A DNA stretch of 23,543 bases from an uncultured Muribaculum sp. (GTDB lineage Bacteria; Bacteroidota; Bacteroidia; Bacteroidales; Muribaculaceae). The translations under genes were made by a program, and so were the position numbers. Shown one piece after another: positions 23,515-23,543 of the stretch. The notes beneath the pieces are model-generated. The model saw only the letters and a list, made by a program, of their open reading frames with translations. It had not been told where the DNA came from and did not search any database. The stretch is taken from the NCBI GenBank assembly GCA_910589555.1, contig CAJUTE010000042.1, positions 1-23,543 on the forward strand, in the 5' to 3' direction. How positions within the stretch are numbered: position 1 is the first letter of the stretch; every line of letters begins with the position of its first letter.

Positions 23515-23543
23515 GAGCCTGTAGTCACTCTAGACACAGGCTC
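23515..23543 (+). terminator. hairpin after the methyltransferase gene, at window edge
   Basis: GAGCCTGT (23515-23522) pairs with ACAGGCTC (23536-23543); past one bulged A, GTC (24-26 of 235xx) pairs with GAC (33-35) to extend the stem. It lies 58 bp after the last stop and is a likely operon terminator, but any T-run would be beyond the window. Confidence 0.5.

Overview
The window reads as chromosomal DNA from a gut-type Bacteroidales bacterium. The signs are a SusC/SusD pair, BspA-like leucine-rich repeats with the family's C-terminal tail, fimbrillin-like lipoproteins with a DUF5119 partner, and promoters of the TAnnTTTG (-7) type. Protein style and the repeat type make me lean towards Muribaculaceae, but that is a guess. 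There are 17 protein genes (one cut by the left edge), one short gene remnant, and no rRNA, tRNA, CRISPR array or transposase that I can recognise.

Region 1 (1-5714, minus strand) is the most interesting. In transcription order it holds pdxA, a sugar-phosphate-type nucleotidyltransferase, an ATP-grasp protein, a CDP-alcohol phosphatidyltransferase, a HAD hydrolase and myo-inositol-1-phosphate synthase. The four middle genes are packed with a 16-bp gap and then 4-bp and 14-bp overlaps. Inositol phosphate synthase plus a nucleotidyltransferase plus a CDP-alcohol transferase is the part list for activating inositol phosphate to CDP-inositol and moving it onto a lipid. This differs from the classical route through CDP-diacylglycerol and phosphatidylinositol phosphate. 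The ATP-grasp protein has no obvious place in either route.

Region 2 (5773-10505) is cell-surface material: an AT-rich BspA-like protein (minus), then a plus-strand set of a DUF5119 lipoprotein and two tandem fimbrillin-like lipoproteins, converging on a small M15 peptidase gene.

Region 3 (10661-12890) has a stand-alone TrpB2-type tryptophan synthase beta chain with its own promoter and terminator. It is followed by about 820 bp without an intact gene that contains a roughly 230-bp imperfect palindrome, a diverged extra copy of its arm, and a short protein remnant.

Region 4 (12800-19727) is a small polysaccharide utilization locus: SusC, SusD, a terminator-like hairpin, then a GH27 alpha-galactosidase with its own promoter. 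A run of ten C lies between the likely -33 and -7 elements of the susC promoter and makes the spacer too long, which suggests a slippage-switched promoter.

Region 5 (19749-23543) is core metabolism: a secreted endonuclease/exonuclease/phosphatase-family protein (minus), and divergently from it aroQ, pyruvate kinase and an O-methyltransferase in one likely operon, ending in a hairpin at the window edge.
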